Source: Trichobilharzia szidati (taxonomy: Eukaryota > Platyhelminthes > Trematoda > Strigeidida > Schistosomatidae). From it: a stretch of DNA of 64,000 nt. Positions 61,036 through 64,000 of the stretch are shown one piece after another (within the stretch, counting starts at the first letter, position 1; the number at the start of each line of letters is the position of its first letter). The notes under the pieces were generated by a model. The model saw nothing but the letters and a program-made list of their open reading frames with translations, searched no databases and was not told the origin of the DNA. The DNA is taken from positions 15,944,804 to 16,008,803 of the forward strand of contig OX235277.1 in assembly GCA_944472155.2 (NCBI GenBank), read 5' to 3'. The position numbers and the translations under genes were made by a program.

Positions 61036-62073
61036 ATTTTTAAAAATTATTTCAAATGATGCAATACGCAATCGCTTTGCTGTTTATTGATGTGACGAAA
61101 AATTACTTGAAAAGGACAACAAGACACATTGATTGAGCCTAACGAATAGTGGTGACAGTGCAGAAAACGTCGGTATTTGACATGGCACAATTTTAACGCA
61201 ACTGAAAAATTGACTTCACATAATTGGGCGCAAAAATGGCACAATAAAACTTGAGATAAAATTACCCCAAAAATGACATGATTTGTGTTTCTTCACTTGT
61301 TAAGCGTCTGACAGTGACTTGAGCGAAGAGAATTTAGAGGAGTATGAGTTGTTTTTTAATTTGAAATTCGTTCAGAGAACGAAACATACTTGCATTATGT
61401 GAAATATTTGCTGTGATAACGGTTCACAGTGTTTACTGATGACGATTCGAGCACAATTTATTGCTCCTCATAATCATATCAAGGCACTCAAAGAACTTCA
61501 TAACTTCGTTTAAGTAATTCAGTTATTTTCCATAGCTTGATTTTTTTGGTGGTTGTATTTTCCATATTTGCGGTATGAGTGATGACTTAGTCCTATTGCA
61601 CGTGTTGAATGCAGACTCGATGAACAAAGATTCAGTAATCCACCTCTCTCTCAACCTACCTTTATTACTTACGTCTTAGAATTTTAACCCTCTCCCACCC
61701 TCTAGTGTGGTTGTCTGATAATGCATGCACTTCAGTCGCCGAGCACTTTTTCTAAATTACTTATCTCCTCTGGGTCAACCATTCGTAGCTATTCTTAGTT
61801 ATATTCTTATGTTTTGGACTGCATGCATTATCACACAACCACACATTAGTGTGAGAGAACGTTCAAAGTCTACGAAGAAATATAAGTAAGTTGAGAGAGA
61901 GAGATGGATTACTGATACCTTGTTCATCAAGTCTGAAACCAACACGTGCAATAGGAATGACTCATAATCCATGCTTGAAATAAAGGGATTACAACTACAA
62001 ATCAGGTCAAGTTATGGAAAAAAATCCTTTCACAGAATTCAACATCAGCTCGATTTCTCTTCGTCCTTGTGGT
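61036..62073. other. No gene recognised
   Basis: Contains another copy of the dispersed GATTCGAGCACAATTTATTGCTC repeat at about 61435-61475 and an imperfect inverted pair around 61610-61700 and 61845-61960. Otherwise there is nothing to support. Confidence 0.4.
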
Positions 62074-62086
62074 GAAAAAAGAGATA

Positions 62087-63208
62087 TCATTATTATTATT
62101 GTTTCCTTTAATTCCTATAGGAACATAGGGCTTCAGCCATGCGTCTCCATTGCGTTCTGCTAGAGTTTTCACCTGGTTCTACATCTGCCCGCATGCTTTC
62201 ATCTCCTCTTCACATGACCTCCTCCAAGTCACCCTTGCACTGACGACCAACTCACCGCTTCCCTTTCGGGTTCCACTCAAGGGCTTGTCTAGTGATGTCA
62301 CTTGATAGTTTCCCAAGTGTATGGCGTATCCATCTCCATTTTTTCCTGCCTATTTGTTTCACAATGGGTTCCTGGTTGGTTCGCTCCCAGAGATCTTTGT
62401 TGCTGATCCTTTCCGGCCATCTGATCTTGAGTATTGAGCGAAGACATCTGTTAATGAAGGTCTGTAGCTTGTTTGAGGTGCTCTTTGTGACACGCCAAGT
62501 CTCTGATCCGTATAGTAGTACTGACTTCACATTGGAGTTGAAAATCCCGATCTTATTTTTGACGCTGAATGATGTTGTCCTCCACACAGACTTCAGAGTA
62601 ATGAAAGCTTGCCTTGCTTTCCCGATCCTTGCTTTGATATCCTCGTCAGTTCCGCCTGTAGTTGAAACAATGCTTCCCAAGTAGGTAAAGGAGGTAGTTT
62701 CTTTCAGGTTTTTTCCATTTATGCTGATTGCTGTCTGTTGTTGTTGTTGGTGTTGGCCAGGAATCTTCATCACCTCTGTTTTTTCTATGTTCACCTGGAG
62801 TCCTATCTTTGATGCTTCTTCTGCCAACTTGTTACTTTTCACTTGCATATCTTCCAGTTTGTGGGAAATCAGGCATATATCATCGGCGAAGTCCAGATCC
62901 TCCAAGTTCTTTGTGTGAGTCCATTTTATGCCTGTTTCCTCATTGCCCGCTGTTTGTCGCATTATCCAGTCTACTGCCATCAAGAAAATCATTGGCGATA
63001 GTAGGCAGCCTTGTCTTACTCCTGTCCTCACTTCGAAGGGTTCTGTAAGTTTCCCGTTGTGGATTACTTGGCATGCAGCATTGTCGTATAGCTGTTGGAT
63101 GAGATGTATTATTGTCGGTGGCACCCCGTAGTAGCGAAGTAGTTTCCAAATCACCTCTCGATCGATGCTGTCGAAGGCCTTTTCAAAGTCGATGAAGTTG
63201 AGATAGAG
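62087..63208 (-). mobile_element. 5'-truncated RTE copy with 13-bp target duplication
   Basis: It is almost identical to 31510-32610 over most of its length. It starts in [18 protein letters not shown] and keeps the catalytic FADD. GAAAAA(A/G)GAGATA flanks it at 62074-62086 and 63209-63221 (12 of 13 match). Small indels near 62150-62250 disrupt the C-terminal end. Confidence 0.9.
62252..63208 (-). pseudogene. RTE reverse transcriptase, C-terminal half
   Basis: The frame is open from the truncation point through [32 protein letters not shown] and RKKWRWI to PKGKR, then leaves frame. It lacks the endonuclease and the first RT motifs, so it is not autonomous. Confidence 0.9.
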
Positions 63209-63221
63209 GAAAAAGGAGATA

Positions 63222-64000
63222 GTATATTCGCTATCCCAAACACTCGGGTAGTAAGTGATGTGCGAAGAGGTTTATGTGCATACAGCAGCACTGCAAGCCA
63301 TTTACAGCATAGGTGTATACTGTGGCTGGATAGTGATTATTTGAATTCTGTCAACTTCAGGAATACGGTAGAGTGGAACACTTCTGTTGTCTGTTACACA
63401 TCTTTTTAGATACACTTGAGATACACTTTTCAAAAGTCTATAGAACTTTTGAGACGCTATTGTCGAAACAATAACAGATGAAGACACTATCGACGGAAGC
63501 TTGCTAACGCCTGGTTATTTCCACACCGTATCGTAGAGGTAAGTACCGTTTCCTCTGTTTTATGTATTTTCATAGGATGCAAAGACAAATGCGAAGATTT
63601 TGGTTGCTTGCATCAAACCACAAGATCCAGATTTCAATATATTTATGTACTTGATGACTTCATAGCCCAATTCCAAGTTGTTATCAACCTAATTAAATGC
63701 CATTCATCATTTTCAGTAATTTGATTGATCCTAACTGGCATTCTTCATCTCCACTTGGCAAAATGACGACATGTGTATCTAACCAGTTACCAGTTGGAAT
63801 AATTCTTACTTACATTTTGCATACTTGCTGCTTTGGATTAAAGCCAGGCGTTTGTCTCGTCTAACGAAGCGAGCTGCCAGTTATTAGGAATCTCTGAATA
63901 TTGAGAAATTACTCACCCTGCAAGCATTTGAAAATAATAATAACAATAATAATTTACTTAGAGATGTGTCATGTGACAATGGAACTCGTGAACTTGTGGT
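63222..64000. other. No gene recognised
   Basis: AT-rich sequence with an AAT-type microsatellite near 63935-63955. No domain, exon pair or repeat that could be supported. Confidence 0.4.

Noticed and set aside
1..64000. CRISPR arrays, operons or bacterial terminators
   Set aside because: None seen; sequence organisation is eukaryotic.

Overview
The window looks like nuclear DNA of a blood fluke (Schistosoma or a close relative). It is AT-rich, and most of its length is intron or repeat. It carries an RTE-clade (SR2-like) non-LTR retrotransposon, several Penelope-like elements (PLEs) with GIY-YIG domains, a decayed Sm-alpha-type hammerhead ribozyme and a micro-exon gene (MEG) architecture. 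Species and chromosome cannot be read from the sequence. There is no prokaryotic gene organisation.

Layout: positions 1-16512 (left arm) and about 23717-41775 (right arm) are diverged inverted copies of each other, separated by a roughly 7.2 kb loop. Each arm carries one copy of the same gene, transcribed outward from the loop: minus strand in the left arm (16028 to 583), plus strand in the right arm (24202 to 41132). Each copy has a 64-bp signal-peptide exon, then a long ladder of tiny exons of 6 to 42 bp whose lengths are multiples of three, then a terminal exon followed by AATAAA. Read in one constant splice phase, the ladder is open from ATG to stop in both arms. This gives about 145 residues (left, 19 internal exons) and about 106 residues (right, 17 internal exons). 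None of these micro-exons can be found as an ordinary ORF.

The arms also work as a natural before/after experiment for transposition. The left arm alone has a tRNA-derived SINE (2000-2231) and a head-to-head double PLE insertion (9548-11351). The right arm alone has a full-length RTE element (31500-34544) and a nested 400-bp palindrome (28093-28496). The partner arm preserves the empty site for the SINE, the PLE and the RTE insertions.

The loop (16513-23716) is a graveyard of RTE and PLE fragments. From 41.8 kb to the end there is no recognisable host gene. This part holds RTE fragments, at least four PLE copies (one, at 52.5-55.05 kb, nearly full length with terminal direct repeats), a second head-to-head PLE insertion with a 14-bp target duplication (59568-60160), two more SINEs, the hammerhead relic and diverged segmental duplications. 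The SINE is a composite: a tRNA-like head, then the 5' end and then the 3' end of the RTE element, which is therefore its probable mobilising partner.
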